A stretch of DNA of 64,000 bases from Methylobacterium sp. 17Sr1-1 (GTDB taxonomy: Bacteria > Pseudomonadota > Alphaproteobacteria > Rhizobiales > Beijerinckiaceae): positions 273,001 to 337,000 of the forward strand of contig NZ_CP029552.1 of NCBI RefSeq assembly GCF_003173775.1, given 5' to 3'. A program made the position numbers and the translations under genes. A model generated the notes under the pieces. It had not been told where the DNA came from. It saw only the letters and a list, made by a program, of their open reading frames with translations, and made no database searches. This document shows positions 19,847 through 28,625 of the stretch, piece after piece; the stretch's first letter is position 1, and every line of letters starts with the position of its first letter.

Positions 19847-21823
19847 TTACGTCCCCACCTTCCCCCCGCCCCGCTTGGTGATCGCCACCACCGCCGGGCG
19901 CGGCGGCAGGGCGGGGTCGAAGTCGGGCCAGCGGGTCGCCGGATTCTCGAAGGTCGCGGGCTGGGCGTTCGGATCCTCCTCGTCGGCCTCGCCGGGATGC
20001 TGCACGGCGACGAAGAAGGTCGTGTCGTCGGGGGTGAAGTAGGGGCCGCACATCTCGGCCCCCAGCGGCACCTGGAAGAAGTGCTTGGCGGTGCCGCGGC
20101 CGGGCCCCTGCGTCTCCATCGCCCAGATGCCGTCGGCGCGTCCGGTCTTGGCCGGCGAGTTGCCGTCCGTGGCGACCCAGAGCCGGCCCTGGCCGTCGAC
20201 GGCGCAATTGTCCGGCATGCCGAACCAGCCGTCCTTCGTCGTCGCCGACGAGAAGGTGGCGCCCACCGCCGCGATCGCGGGATCGCCGCAGCGCACCAGC
20301 ACCTCCCAGGCGAAGGCATCGGCCGCGAAGTCGCCGCCCTCGGGCGAGAGCTCGACGATGTGGCCGAAGCGGTTGTCCGGCCGCGGGTTCGCCGCGTCGA
20401 CCTGGTCGGCCTTGCGGCGGACGTTGTTGGTCAGCATCACGTAGACCTTGCCGGTCTTCGGGTTGGCCTCGACGTCCTCCGGCCGGTCCATCTTGGTGGC
20501 GCCGAGAAGGTCGGCGGCCCGGCGGGTCTCGATCAGCACGTCGGCCTGATCGCGAAACCCGTTCTCCGGCGTCAGCGGGCCCTGCCCGAACACCACCGGC
20601 AGCCAAGTGCCGCGCCCGTCCGCGTCGAAGCGGGCGACCGACAGGGTGCCGTGGTCGAGGATGTCGCGGTTGGACGCCTTGTCGGCGGTGTTCACCGGAT
20701 CCCGCGTGACGAAGCGGTAGACGTAGTCGAAGCGCTCGTCGTCGCCCTGGAACACGACGTAGCGGCCGTCCTTCGCCATCGCGCCGGCCGCGCCCTCGTG
20801 CTTGAAGCGGCCCATGGCGGTGCGCTTCACCGGCACGCTTCCCGGGTCGAACGGATCGATCTCGACCACCCAGCCGAAGCGGTTCGGCTCGTTGGGTTCT
20901 TTCCCCAGGTCGAACCGCTCGTGGAAGCGGCTCCAGCCGTAGAGGTTGCCCGGCATGCCGAGGCGCTTGTGGTTGCGTGCTTCCGCCGAGCCCTCGGGCA
21001 GCCGGCCCTGGAAGTAGTAGTTGACGTTCTCCTCGCAGGTCAGCCACGTGCCCCAGGGCGTGACGCCGCCGGCGCAGTTGTTGAGCATGCCCAGCACCTG
21101 GGTTCCTTGCGGGTCGGCGCCGGTGCGCAGGCGGTCCGAGCCGGCGGCGGGGCCGGCGATCCGCATCGGCGTCGTCGCGGTGATGCGGCGGGCGTAAGCG
21201 GAATTCGGCACCACGCGCCAGCGCCCGCCCTCGCGCTTCACCTCGATCACCGAGCCGCCATGGGCCGCCATCTCGATGTCGACGAGGTCGCGGCTCATGC
21301 CGGCGAAGGCCACCTTGCCGTCCTGCCGGCCGAGGCCGGGGAACATCAGCTCCTCGTTCGTGTACTCGTGGTTGACGGCGAGGAGGCCGTGGCCGGCAGG
21401 GTCATCCGTGCCGGGCAGGGGGAAGAAGCCGAGGAAGTCGTTGTTGTAGCCGAATTGCTGCGCTTGCGCGGCGGCCGACTGCCTGTGCGGGTCGAAGGGC
21501 GGTGCGCCGGGCAGGACGGGATCGCCCCAGCGGATCAGCACCTCGGCGTCGTGGCCCTCGGCCACGTGGTGGCGCTCGTCGGCGCCGGCCGGCAATTCGC
21601 GGAACGGGAAGGTCTCGGGCGCCGCGGCGGCGACGGCCCGGGGGGCCAGCGTCGCCGAGATCGCCGAAACCGCCAAGCTTCCCGCCAATCCCCCGCGCAG
21701 GATCTCGCGCCGGTCGAAGCGCCGGGCCACGACCTCGCCGAGGGTCGGGTTCGGGCTCGGGTTCGAGCCGGTATCCTCGGCCGCCTCGGCCTGCTGCGAT
21801 CGGTTCAGCGACGGCTGTGTCAT
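19847..21823 (-). CDS. PhoX-family alkaline phosphatase, Tat-exported
   Basis: 658 residues. A twin-arginine signal DRREILRGGLAGSLAVSA lies near residues 37-55, ending with an Ala-rich cleavage region. The body carries PhoX hallmarks: GYNNDFLGFFPL, LLAVNHEYTNEELMFPG, NNCAGGVTPWGTWLTCEEN and the calcium/iron ligand regions, e.g. DGIWAMETQGPGRGTAKHF. It releases phosphate from organic esters outside the cytoplasm. No Pho box was looked for successfully upstream. Confidence 0.92.
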   Translation of the reverse strand: MTQPSLNRSQQAEAAEDTGSNPSPNPTLGEVVARRFDRREILRGGLAGSLAVSAISATLAPRAVAAAAPETFPFRELPAGADERHHVAEGHDAEVLIRWGDPVLPGAPPFDPHRQSAAAQAQQFGYNNDFLGFFPLPGTDDPAGHGLLAVNHEYTNEELMFPGLGRQDGKVAFAGMSRDLVDIEMAAHGGSVIEVKREGGRWRVVPNSAYARRITATTPMRIAGPAAGSDRLRTGADPQGTQVLGMLNNCAGGVTPWGTWLTCEENVNYYFQGRLPEGSAEARNHKRLGMPGNLYGWSRFHERFDLGKEPNEPNRFGWVVEIDPFDPGSVPVKRTAMGRFKHEGAAGAMAKDGRYVVFQGDDERFDYVYRFVTRDPVNTADKASNRDILDHGTLSVARFDADGRGTWLPVVFGQGPLTPENGFRDQADVLIETRRAADLLGATKMDRPEDVEANPKTGKVYVMLTNNVRRKADQVDAANPRPDNRFGHIVELSPEGGDFAADAFAWEVLVRCGDPAIAAVGATFSSATTKDGWFGMPDNCAVDGQGRLWVATDGNSPAKTGRADGIWAMETQGPGRGTAKHFFQVPLGAEMCGPYFTPDDTTFFVAVQHPGEADEEDPNAQPATFENPATRWPDFDPALPPRPAVVAITKRGGGKVGT

Positions 21824-21898
21824 CGGGTCCCCTCGGCGCTCCGTCTCGGATCAAACCGGACGCTTACCCTGGGGACAATGGCGGGCGGATGACAACGC

Positions 21899-22156
21899 TC
21901 AGCGATGCGTTCGCCGCCGGGCCGGCAGCGCCCGCACGGACCCGGTGGTCTCGGGTGAGAACCACGGCGCCGGTTGTTCCTGCGGGCGGGTCTCGGCCAG
22001 CGAGCGGGAGGTGGCGTAGGGGTTGGTGACGTAGCTGCTCATGAAGGCGCCGCCGGCGGGCTCGCGGTCGCCGCCATTGGCGAGGGCCGGGACGGACAGG
22101 GCGACGGCGGGCAGGGCGACGAGGGCGGCGGCCGCCGCGGTGACGAAGCGGGTCAT
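21899..22156 (-). CDS. Small exported protein of unknown function
   Basis: 85 residues. A signal peptide (MTRFVTAAAAALVALPAVAL ending SVPALA) is followed by a short mature part with FMSSYVTNPYATSRSLAETRP. No family recognised. Start ATG at 22156. Lies between two other minus-strand genes without overlap. Confidence 0.6.
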   Translation of the reverse strand: MTRFVTAAAAALVALPAVALSVPALANGGDREPAGGAFMSSYVTNPYATSRSLAETRPQEQPAPWFSPETTGSVRALPARRRTHR

Positions 22157-22451
22157 GACGTCGGATCTCCGGCCGCCCTTCGATCCCGGCGTCTCACGCG
22201 GGCGCGGCGGGACGAGGGCGGCATGGGAGAGATATGGGTCCGGCCCGTCCGGCCTCGCGTGCGCCGGCGCACCGGATCGATGGGCCGGGCGGCAGGGCCG
22301 GTCGAAGGGCTATTGTAATGCGACGCTTCAGCGCCTGCATCGCAAGCCCGTCCAGGGTACGCGACAGGACAGCGCCCCTGCGGCGTCGGTCCTTCTCTCC
22401 TGCTCAACCGACGGATCGCGGCGCAGGTCGGATCGGCTCTGCGCCGCCGCC

Positions 22452-22775
22452 TCACGGCAGCAGGTGCGCGTCCAGCCACGGAAGCGGGGCCGGGCACGGC
22501 AGGTGGCGGGCGATCCAGTCGACCACCGCGTCGGGCGTGTCGAAGAGCGGGGCGCGGGCGAGTGCCCGGCCGGGACCGTAGGTCTCCGCCACGCGCCACT
22601 TGTGGCGGTGCTCCGGCGCGGCGGTGCCGGGCTGCAGGCGGACCAGCAGCGAGACCGGCTGGTCGCCGAGATAGATCAGGCAGCCGTCCTGGTCGGCGCC
22701 CTCACGGCTCTGCACGCGAACATGGTGCTGGGTCAGCGTGCCGGCTGGCCTCGTCTTTGTGCCTCGCCCGAACAT
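22452..22775 (-). CDS. Hypothetical protein, 107 residues
   Basis: No family recognised. The protein looks cytosolic and mixed alpha/beta, with a central APEHRHKWRVAETYGPG stretch and an aromatic C-terminal part IARHLPCPAPLPWLDAHLLP. Codon usage is GC-rich at third positions like its neighbours, which supports real coding. The 22157-22451 gap before the next gene shows nothing identifiable. Confidence 0.55.
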   Translation of the reverse strand: MFGRGTKTRPAGTLTQHHVRVQSREGADQDGCLIYLGDQPVSLLVRLQPGTAAPEHRHKWRVAETYGPGRALARAPLFDTPDAVVDWIARHLPCPAPLPWLDAHLLP

Positions 22776-23153
22776 CGCGCTCCTCTCGTCGTCCTCTCAT
22801 GAGCTAACAGGGCGGGTTAAACAGCAGCGAGGTGAATTCCGACGATTCGCGGTACCGGCGGGTGTTTTCGCGCTATTCCTCGCAACCTTACGTTCTCAGG
22901 CTGTCGCGACTGGCAATTACAACCAAAATTCGGTTAAACAATCGTAAATAGCGCCCGCTTGATTGATCGTGGCACGTCGTCGCCGTGTGCTCAAGCGGGC
23001 CAGTTCCGGAGAGCGACTGCTGGATCCGGTGTCGTCCCGGCAGCACCTCGCGCCTCGATTGCGTGACCCGCGTGTAGGCGGGGAGGCGCATTCCGCGAAA
23101 CCTGCTAAACACCCGCCCGGGCACCGGAATGCCGGGCCGGCGGGAGGACGGGC
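22776..23153. other. Divergent intergenic region before the decarboxylase gene
   Basis: About 380 bases with no gene I can support. The stretch 22890-22970 is AT-richer (AATTACAACCAAAATTCGG and so on) and could hold promoters for both flanking genes. No clear operator or terminator. Confidence 0.45.
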
Positions 23154-24572
23154 ATGGACGACGAGACGTTTCGGGCCTGGGCGCACCGGGCCGCCGACTG
23201 GTCGGTGGATTACCTGGCGGGCGTCGGCGAGCGGCCGGTGCGGGCGCAGGTGACGCCGGGCGAGATCTTTCGCCAGCTCCCGGCCGAGCCCCCGGCCGCG
23301 GGCGAGCCGATGGAGCGGATCTTCTCCGACCTCGACCGGGTGGTGATGCCGGGCATGACCCACTGGCAGCACCCGCGCTTCTTCGCCTACTTCCCGGCCA
23401 ATGCCAGCCCGCCCTCCCTGGTGGCGGAGTTCGTCACCGCGGCGCTCGCGGCCCAGTGCATGCTCTGGCAGACCTCGCCGGCCGCGACCGAGCTCGAGAC
23501 CCGGGTGATGGACTGGCTGCGCCGGATGATCGGCCTGCCCGAAAACTTCTCCGGCGTGATCCAGGATTCGGCCTCGGGCGCGACCCTCGCCGCCCTCCTC
23601 ACCGCCCGGGAGCGGGCGCTCGGCTTCACCGGCAACGCCAACGGGCTCGCCGGCGGGCCGGTGTTGCGGGTCTACGCCTCGGCGCAGGTGCATTCCTCGG
23701 TCGACAAGGCGGTGCGCATCGCCGGCTTCGGCGACGCCAACCTGGTGCGGATCCCGGTCTCAGGGTCCCTCCACGGCATGGATCCGGACGCCCTCGACGC
23801 GGCGATCCGGGCCGACCGGGAGGCGGGGTTCAAGCCCGCCGCGATCGTCGCGTGCCTCGGCGGCACCAGCATCGGCGCCTGCGATCCGATCGAGGCGGTG
23901 GCCGCGGTGGCGCGCCGGCACGACGTCTTCCTCCACGTCGACGCCGCCTGGGCCGGCAGCGCGATGATCTGCCCCGAGTTCCGCGACCTGATGCGGGGGG
24001 CGGAGCACGCCGACAGCCTGGTGTTCAACCCGCACAAGTGGCTGTTCACTCATTTCGACTGCTCGGCCCATTTCGTGCGCGACCCGAAGGCGCTCACCGA
24101 CACCCTGGGCATCCGCCCGCCCTTCCTGCGCACGCTGGGCCAGGACGGCTTCGTCGATTACAACGAGTGGTCGATCCCCCTCGGGCGCCGCTTCCGGGCG
24201 CTGAAGCTGTGGTTCGTGATCCGCCACTACGGCGTCGAGGGCCTGCGGGACATGATCCGCGCCCACGTCGCCTGGGCGCGGGAGCTCGCCGGACTCATCG
24301 CGGCGGAGCCCGGTTTCGAGCTGACGACCGCGCCGATCCTGTCGCTGTTCACCTTCCGCTACGCCCCCGAGGGCGCCGGCGATCTCGACGCGCTGAACGC
24401 CCGCCTCGTCGAGCGCATCAACGACGACGGCCGCACCTACCTGACCCAGACCCGGCACGACAACCGCTTCGTCATCCGCTTCCAGGTCGGCCAGACCACG
24501 ACGACGCGGGAGGACGTGATGATCGCGTGGGACGCGGTGCGGGAGATCGCGGCGGGGTTGCGGGCGGGGTAG
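23154..24572 (+). CDS. Pyridoxal phosphate-dependent aromatic amino acid decarboxylase family protein
   Basis: 472 residues. Group II decarboxylase: THWQHPRFFAYFPAN near residue 67, the SGATLAALLTARE segment near 145, HVDAAWAGSAMICPEFR near 260 and the PLP-lysine motif FNPHKWLFTHFDC near 292. Such enzymes decarboxylate Trp, Tyr, Phe or dopa. In plant-associated bacteria tryptamine or phenethylamine formation is possible, but the substrate cannot be read from sequence. Single-gene unit on the plus strand. Confidence 0.9.
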   Translation: MDDETFRAWAHRAADWSVDYLAGVGERPVRAQVTPGEIFRQLPAEPPAAGEPMERIFSDLDRVVMPGMTHWQHPRFFAYFPANASPPSLVAEFVTAALAAQCMLWQTSPAATELETRVMDWLRRMIGLPENFSGVIQDSASGATLAALLTARERALGFTGNANGLAGGPVLRVYASAQVHSSVDKAVRIAGFGDANLVRIPVSGSLHGMDPDALDAAIRADREAGFKPAAIVACLGGTSIGACDPIEAVAAVARRHDVFLHVDAAWAGSAMICPEFRDLMRGAEHADSLVFNPHKWLFTHFDCSAHFVRDPKALTDTLGIRPPFLRTLGQDGFVDYNEWSIPLGRRFRALKLWFVIRHYGVEGLRDMIRAHVAWARELAGLIAAEPGFELTTAPILSLFTFRYAPEGAGDLDALNARLVERINDDGRTYLTQTRHDNRFVIRFQVGQTTTTREDVMIAWDAVREIAAGLRAG

Positions 24573-24587
24573 GGGCCGAAAGTCGGA

Positions 24588-25214
24588 TTACGCTACCGCC
24601 GTCGGTCCATCGGCCCCGCAGACCTCGGCGGCGATCTGCGCGAAGGCGTCCTCCAGGAACGGCGCGGCCCCCTGGTCGCCGCCGGCCTGGATCCAGGCCT
24701 CGATCGCCAGGCGCATCGCGCCGAGGGACACCATGGCGACGAGGCGCAGGGCGTGGCTGCGCGCCGGGTCCGGCCAGCGCTCGACGAGAGCCGCGTGCAG
24801 CGCCTGCTCGTGCAGGCCGTAGCTCGCCTGCTTGCGCGCCTGCAGGATCTCGCTCGTGCGCATCACCCGGTCGATGCCGATGAATTCCTGGGTGCGGAAG
24901 CCGGCGACGAGCTGCAGCATCGCGTCGCGCACCACCGCGACCGGCGCCCCGCCCGCCGGCTGCGCCAGCACCGCCTCGCGCAGCTGCGCGTTGAACCCGC
25001 GCATCTGCCATTCCAGCAGGATCTCTTCCTTCGACTTGAAGTAGGAGAAGAACGTCCGGCGCGAGATGCCGGCGGCCTCCGCGATCGCGTCGAGCGTCGT
25101 CGCCTCGTAGCCGCGCTCGCTGAACAGCCGCAGGCCGGTCTCGGCGATGCGCCGCAGCGTTTCCCGCCGCTTGCGCGCGCGCAGGCCCTCGGGCTTCGGG
25201 ACGTCGCTCTCCAT
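24588..25214 (-). CDS. TetR-family transcriptional repressor
   Basis: 208 residues from ATG 25214; an earlier in-frame ATG would place the start inside the operator region. The N-terminal helix-turn-helix reads TTLDAIAEAAGISRRTFFSYF (residues about 35-55), textbook TetR. The C-terminal ligand domain has no recognised family. It is divergent from the SDR gene at 25319 with a shared promoter region carrying three near-palindromic sites, so it very probably represses the SDR gene and itself. Confidence 0.92.
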   Translation of the reverse strand: MESDVPKPEGLRARKRRETLRRIAETGLRLFSERGYEATTLDAIAEAAGISRRTFFSYFKSKEEILLEWQMRGFNAQLREAVLAQPAGGAPVAVVRDAMLQLVAGFRTQEFIGIDRVMRTSEILQARKQASYGLHEQALHAALVERWPDPARSHALRLVAMVSLGAMRLAIEAWIQAGGDQGAAPFLEDAFAQIAAEVCGADGPTAVA

Positions 25215-25251
25215 GCCGGCCTTCTCGCATGCCGGTCCCCCCTTGAGAAGC

Positions 25252-25304
25252 TGCACCTGGTGCAGTAATAATTTTGCACCGAGTGCGATCATGCACTGGG
25301 TGAA
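25252..25304. promoter_or_regulatory. Three TetR operator-like dyads in the divergent promoter
   Basis: A perfect 13-base palindrome TGCACCTGGTGCA lies at 25252-25264. Two weaker versions follow: TGCACCGAGTGCG at 25275-25287 and TGCACTGGGTGAA at 25292-25304. They sit between the TetR gene and the SDR gene. Confidence 0.75.
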
Positions 25305-25318
25305 AGGGAGTCTCGGCG

Positions 25319-26254
25319 ATGTCGGGATGGACTCTGTCGGACATGCCGTCCCAGGCGGGGCGCAGCGCGATCGTGACCGGCACCGGCGGCCTCGGCTTCG
25401 AGGACGCCCTGGCGCTGGCCCGCGCGGGGGCCGAGGTGATCGTCGCCGGGCGCAACCCGGACAAGGGCGCGGCGGCCCTCGCGCGGATCCGGCAGGCGGT
25501 GCCGGAGGCGACCGTGACGTTCGAGCCCCTGGACCTCGCCAGCCTCGCCTCCGTCGCCGCCTTCGCCGAGCGGATGGCGGGGAGCCGCGACCGGATCGAC
25601 ATCCTGATCAACAACGCCGCGGTGATGGCCCCGCCGACGCGCCAAGTCTCCGCCGACGGGCACGAGCTGCAATTCGCCACGAACTACCTCGGTCACGTCG
25701 CCCTCACCGCGCGCCTGCTGCCGCTGCTGCGCCGGGCCGACGCCCCGCGGGTGGTGTCGCTGTCGAGCGTCGCGGCCCGGGGCGGGCGCATCGTCTTCGA
25801 CGACCTCCAGGGCGAGCGCGCCTACCGGCCGATGGCGGCCTACAGCCAGTCGAAGCTCGCCTGCCTGATCTTCGCCCTCGAACTGCAGCGCCGCAGCGAG
25901 GCCGGCGGCTGGGGGCTCGCGAGCCTCGCCGCCCATCCGGGCGTCGCCCGCACCGACCTCCTGCCGAACGGCGCCGGTCCGCGCAGCTTCGCCGGCCTGG
26001 CGCGCACGTATCTGTGGTTCCTGTTCCAGCCCGCCGACCGGGCCGCCCTGCCGACCCTCTTCGCCGCGACCGCACCCGAGGCGGCCGGAGGCGCCTATTA
26101 CGGCCCGGTGCGCCTCTCCGAGACCCGCGGCGCGCCCGGACCCGCCCGGGTCCCGACCCCGGCGCTGGACGCAGCGGCGGCCGCGCGGCTGTGGGAGGTG
26201 TCAGAGCGCCTCGCCGGCGTGAGCTTCGACGCGTCGGCCGAGGCGCCCCGATGA
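25319..26254 (+). CDS. Short-chain dehydrogenase/reductase
   Basis: 311 residues. The cofactor loop is GTGGLGFEDALALA near residue 21 (a TGxxxGxG variant), then the NNAAVMAPP motif near 99, the catalytic Ser in VVSLSSVAA and the Y-x-x-x-K in AYSQSKLA near 178. It resembles retinol dehydrogenase/WWOX-like SDRs. AAAGGGAG upstream is a good ribosome site. Likely controlled by the divergent TetR; substrate unknown. Confidence 0.9.
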   Translation: MSGWTLSDMPSQAGRSAIVTGTGGLGFEDALALARAGAEVIVAGRNPDKGAAALARIRQAVPEATVTFEPLDLASLASVAAFAERMAGSRDRIDILINNAAVMAPPTRQVSADGHELQFATNYLGHVALTARLLPLLRRADAPRVVSLSSVAARGGRIVFDDLQGERAYRPMAAYSQSKLACLIFALELQRRSEAGGWGLASLAAHPGVARTDLLPNGAGPRSFAGLARTYLWFLFQPADRAALPTLFAATAPEAAGGAYYGPVRLSETRGAPGPARVPTPALDAAAAARLWEVSERLAGVSFDASAEAPR

Positions 26255-26499
26255 CCCCCATCCTCGCCCGGTTCGTCACCGCCGCCCTGCTCGGCGCGGC
26301 GCCGCTCGTGAACCTTCACCCTTGCGCCGCGGCGGCGGCCGAGCGGCCAGCGAGCACGCCTGTCGTCCGAGGCACGGACGATGCCGGTGCATCGGCATCT
26401 CCTGGCCGACGATATCATAAACTCATACTTTGCCCGGTGAGCGAGGACTCGCCATGGCATCGAGCTACACGGTGGGAGACTCTTCCGAGCGGTTCGTGA
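26251..26499 (+). pseudogene. Possible truncated secreted protein after the SDR gene
   Basis: The ATG at 26251 overlaps the SDR stop (ATGA), a sign of a coupled gene. The first 30 residues, MTPILARFVTAALLGAAPLV then an Ala-rich region, look like a signal peptide, but after about 50 residues the frame loses protein character and runs into parD. It may be a gene cut off by arrival of the parDE module. Weak evidence. Confidence 0.3.
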
Positions 26500-26729
26500 G
26501 GGAATTGGTGGAGAGCGGCCGCTACGCATCCGCCAGCGAAGTGATGCGTGACGGCCTTCGACTCATGGAGGAGCGCGAGCAGGTGCGTGCCGCCAAGCTG
26601 GAAGCCTTGCGGCAGGACATCCGGGAAGGCCTCGACAGCGGACCGGTCGAACCGCACGACATGGCGGCGATCAAGGCCGAGGCCCGCGCGCCACGCCGCC
26701 GTCGCAACGAAGACGCGGCGCGTGGCTGA
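26454..26729 (+). CDS. parD: ParD-like antitoxin
   Basis: 91 residues from ATG 26454. Ribbon-helix-helix start ASSYTVGDSSERFVRELVES, then the family motif GRYASASEVMRDGLRLMEERE. The acidic C-terminal tail would wrap the toxin. It overlaps the parE start by 8 bases. It would neutralise ParE and repress the pair; here the toxin gene is interrupted. Confidence 0.9.
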   Translation: MASSYTVGDSSERFVRELVESGRYASASEVMRDGLRLMEEREQVRAAKLEALRQDIREGLDSGPVEPHDMAAIKAEARAPRRRRNEDAARG

Positions 26730-27018
26730 CCTTGTCCGGCGTCCTCGCGCCCGGCGCGACCTTCTCAAGATCTGGGATTTTACCGCCGGCCACAATGAGG
26801 CGGCAGCCGATGACGTTCTCGAACGGATCGAAGCTGCTCTGATCATGCGGGCGGAAAATCCGCTCGCTGGTCGGGCAAGGCCGTAACTGACAGCCGCGCT
26901 ACGCAGCTTTCCGGTTGGGAGCTACCTGATATTTTATCAACCAACCGCTCGCGGGATCGAAATCGTTCGCATCTCGAGCGGTTATCGCGACATTCGGCAG
27001 AACGAATTCCAGGACTGA
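26722..27018 (+). pseudogene. parE: ParE toxin gene with an in-frame TAA
   Basis: The frame starts at GTG 26722 (VADLVRRPRARRDLLKIWDF) and runs to TGA 27016-27018, about 98 codons, the normal ParE length. A TAA at 26884-26886 stops it after 54 residues. Past the stop the same frame continues with typical ParE text, LRSFPVGSYLIFYQP and GIEIVRISSGYRDI. In relatives the residue before the Leu is usually Glu, so GAA to TAA (one G to T change) explains it. Toxin presumably inactive unless read through or a sequencing error. Confidence 0.88.
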
Positions 27019-27113
27019 CTCCAACGATCCAGTCGTTCTGGCGTCGAGGTCACCGCGTCATCAGCCGGCATGGGCGTGGTGACAGGCTTGGCGAGAGCGG
27101 GGTGGCTTGCTTA

Positions 27114-27192
27114 GTGCACCTCACAAACTTCCCGCCGCGCCGACGCCGCCACAGCCAGCGACAACGGCGATCGGGAGTTTTGTGAGAGACAC
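27114..27192. repeat. Imperfect inverted repeat of about 79 bases
   Basis: The left end GTGCACCTCACAAACTTCCC pairs imperfectly with the right end GGGAGTTTTGTGAGAGACAC. It directly abuts the stop of the next minus-strand gene. It could be a remnant of a small mobile element or a bidirectional terminator; no transposase is near. Confidence 0.45.
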
Positions 27193-27402
27193 TTACCCCC
27201 GCCCCGTCCGCGTCGGGGGGCAGCGCAGCACGGCCTCCACCGCCTCGCGCGACTTGCCCCGGACCTCGTAGCCCATTGCCTCGAAGCGCTCGATCAGCGC
27301 CGGGCTGTCCTCGGCCGTGCAGGCGGCCCAGGCGGCGAGGCGCTCGTTCATCGTGTGCAACTCGGCGGACGGGTTGCGGGGCGGGGTGGGCGTGTCGCTC
27401 AT
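27193..27402 (-). CDS. Small hypothetical protein, 69 residues
   Basis: No family recognised. A Pro-rich start MSDTPTPPRNPSAELH is followed by an amphipathic region, NERLAAWAACTAEDSPALIERFEAMGYEVRGKS, that looks like a folded small domain. Codon usage is normal for the genome. Cytosolic. Confidence 0.55.
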   Translation of the reverse strand: MSDTPTPPRNPSAELHTMNERLAAWAACTAEDSPALIERFEAMGYEVRGKSREAVEAVLRCPPTRTGRG

Positions 27403-27481
27403 GAAGGCGGCCTCGTGCCGGCGTGAAGACCCGAGATCAACGCGCCGGCCGCATTCATGGTTGTGTCTTAAATCACCCGCC

Positions 27482-28609
27482 TCACTCCATGGTCGGGGCG
27501 AGCTTCTTCACCCCCGGCACGTCCTCGCCGAGCCAGGCGGCGTTCTTGGCGGTGCCGTCGAAGGTCGCGCTGGTCTTGAACAGCTCGTACTTGCCCTCGA
27601 GCGCGTAGGGCCGGCTGCGGTTCAGGAGTTCCGCCACCGCCGCCTTGTCCATCGGCGTGAAGGTCTTCACCGCCTCGAAGGCCTGGTCGAGGTCGCGCTG
27701 GTTCTGGATGCCGGTGATGACCACCGAGGTCGGCAGGTTGAGCGAGAAGTGCAGGTACTCGATCGGCTTGATGGCTGCGTCGCTCTTCAGGATCACCCCG
27801 TCGCCGAAGGTCTTCATCGCGAGCGCCGCGATGCCGTTCTGGACGAGGTAGGGCAGGACCATGTGGCCGAAGCTGCGGAAATGCGCGTCCATCACGTTGA
27901 TCGGCATCTGCACCGAATCGAAGTGGAAGCCGCGCTCGGCCGCCACTTCGAGCATCTGGAGGTGGATGCGCGGGTCCTTGTGGCCGGTGAAGCCGATGTA
28001 GCGCAGCTTGCCCGCCTTCCTGGCTTCGACGAACGCCTCCATGGCGCCGCCCTCGGCGAAGACCCGATCGGGATCGTCGTAGCGCAGGATCTCGTGATGC
28101 TGCACGAGGTCGATCCGGTCGGTGCGCAGGCGGCGCAGCGACTGGTCGATCTGCTTCATGGCTTCCTGCTTGGTCCGCCCGTCCATCTTGGACATCAGGA
28201 AGACCTTGTTGCGATACCCGTCCTGCTCGAGGGCGATGCCCATCCGCTCCTCGGAGCGGCCCTCGTTGTAGTCCCAGCAATTGTCCATGAAGGTGATGCC
28301 GCGGTCGACGCCTTCGTGGATCAGCCGGGTCGCCTCGGCGTCGGTCACGGCGCTCTTGCCGAGATGGAAGCCGCCCATGCCGATCGCCGAGATCTTCTCC
28401 CCCGTCCGGCCGAAGGGCCGGTAGAGCATCTCGCCCCGGCGCTCGCCGGGATCGGTGACGAAGGGCAGGTCGGCGGGGTCGTTCGGCCGGGTGCCCGGCA
28501 AGGGACCGGAGCTGGGAGGAGGCGGAGCGTTCACGGCCGCCCCCGCGCTGCTGGTGACGGCGAGACCGGCGCCGAGGGCCGCGCCCTGCAGGAAGCTGCG
28601 ACGTTCCAT
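27482..28609 (-). CDS. Aldo/keto reductase with a twin-arginine-like signal
   Basis: 375 residues from ATG 28609. The start MERRSFLQGAALGAGLAVTS is a twin-arginine-type export signal. The (beta/alpha)8 reductase follows: FMDNCWDYNEGRSEE with Asp and Tyr, the Lys in VFLMSKMDG and the His in LVQHHEILRYDD form the catalytic tetrad. It lies 17 bases after larB and on the same strand, so it is probably the last gene of the larC-larE-larB operon. Substrate unknown; the link to the nickel-pincer cofactor is only by context. Confidence 0.88.
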   Translation of the reverse strand: MERRSFLQGAALGAGLAVTSSAGAAVNAPPPPSSGPLPGTRPNDPADLPFVTDPGERRGEMLYRPFGRTGEKISAIGMGGFHLGKSAVTDAEATRLIHEGVDRGITFMDNCWDYNEGRSEERMGIALEQDGYRNKVFLMSKMDGRTKQEAMKQIDQSLRRLRTDRIDLVQHHEILRYDDPDRVFAEGGAMEAFVEARKAGKLRYIGFTGHKDPRIHLQMLEVAAERGFHFDSVQMPINVMDAHFRSFGHMVLPYLVQNGIAALAMKTFGDGVILKSDAAIKPIEYLHFSLNLPTSVVITGIQNQRDLDQAFEAVKTFTPMDKAAVAELLNRSRPYALEGKYELFKTSATFDGTAKNAAWLGEDVPGVKKLAPTME

Positions 28610-28625
28610 GGCGTTTCTCCGTGAT

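Noticed and set aside
17263..20319. 1018-codon open frame antisense to the molybdenum subunit gene
   Set aside because: Antisense shadow; PaoC-like motifs are complete on the plus strand.
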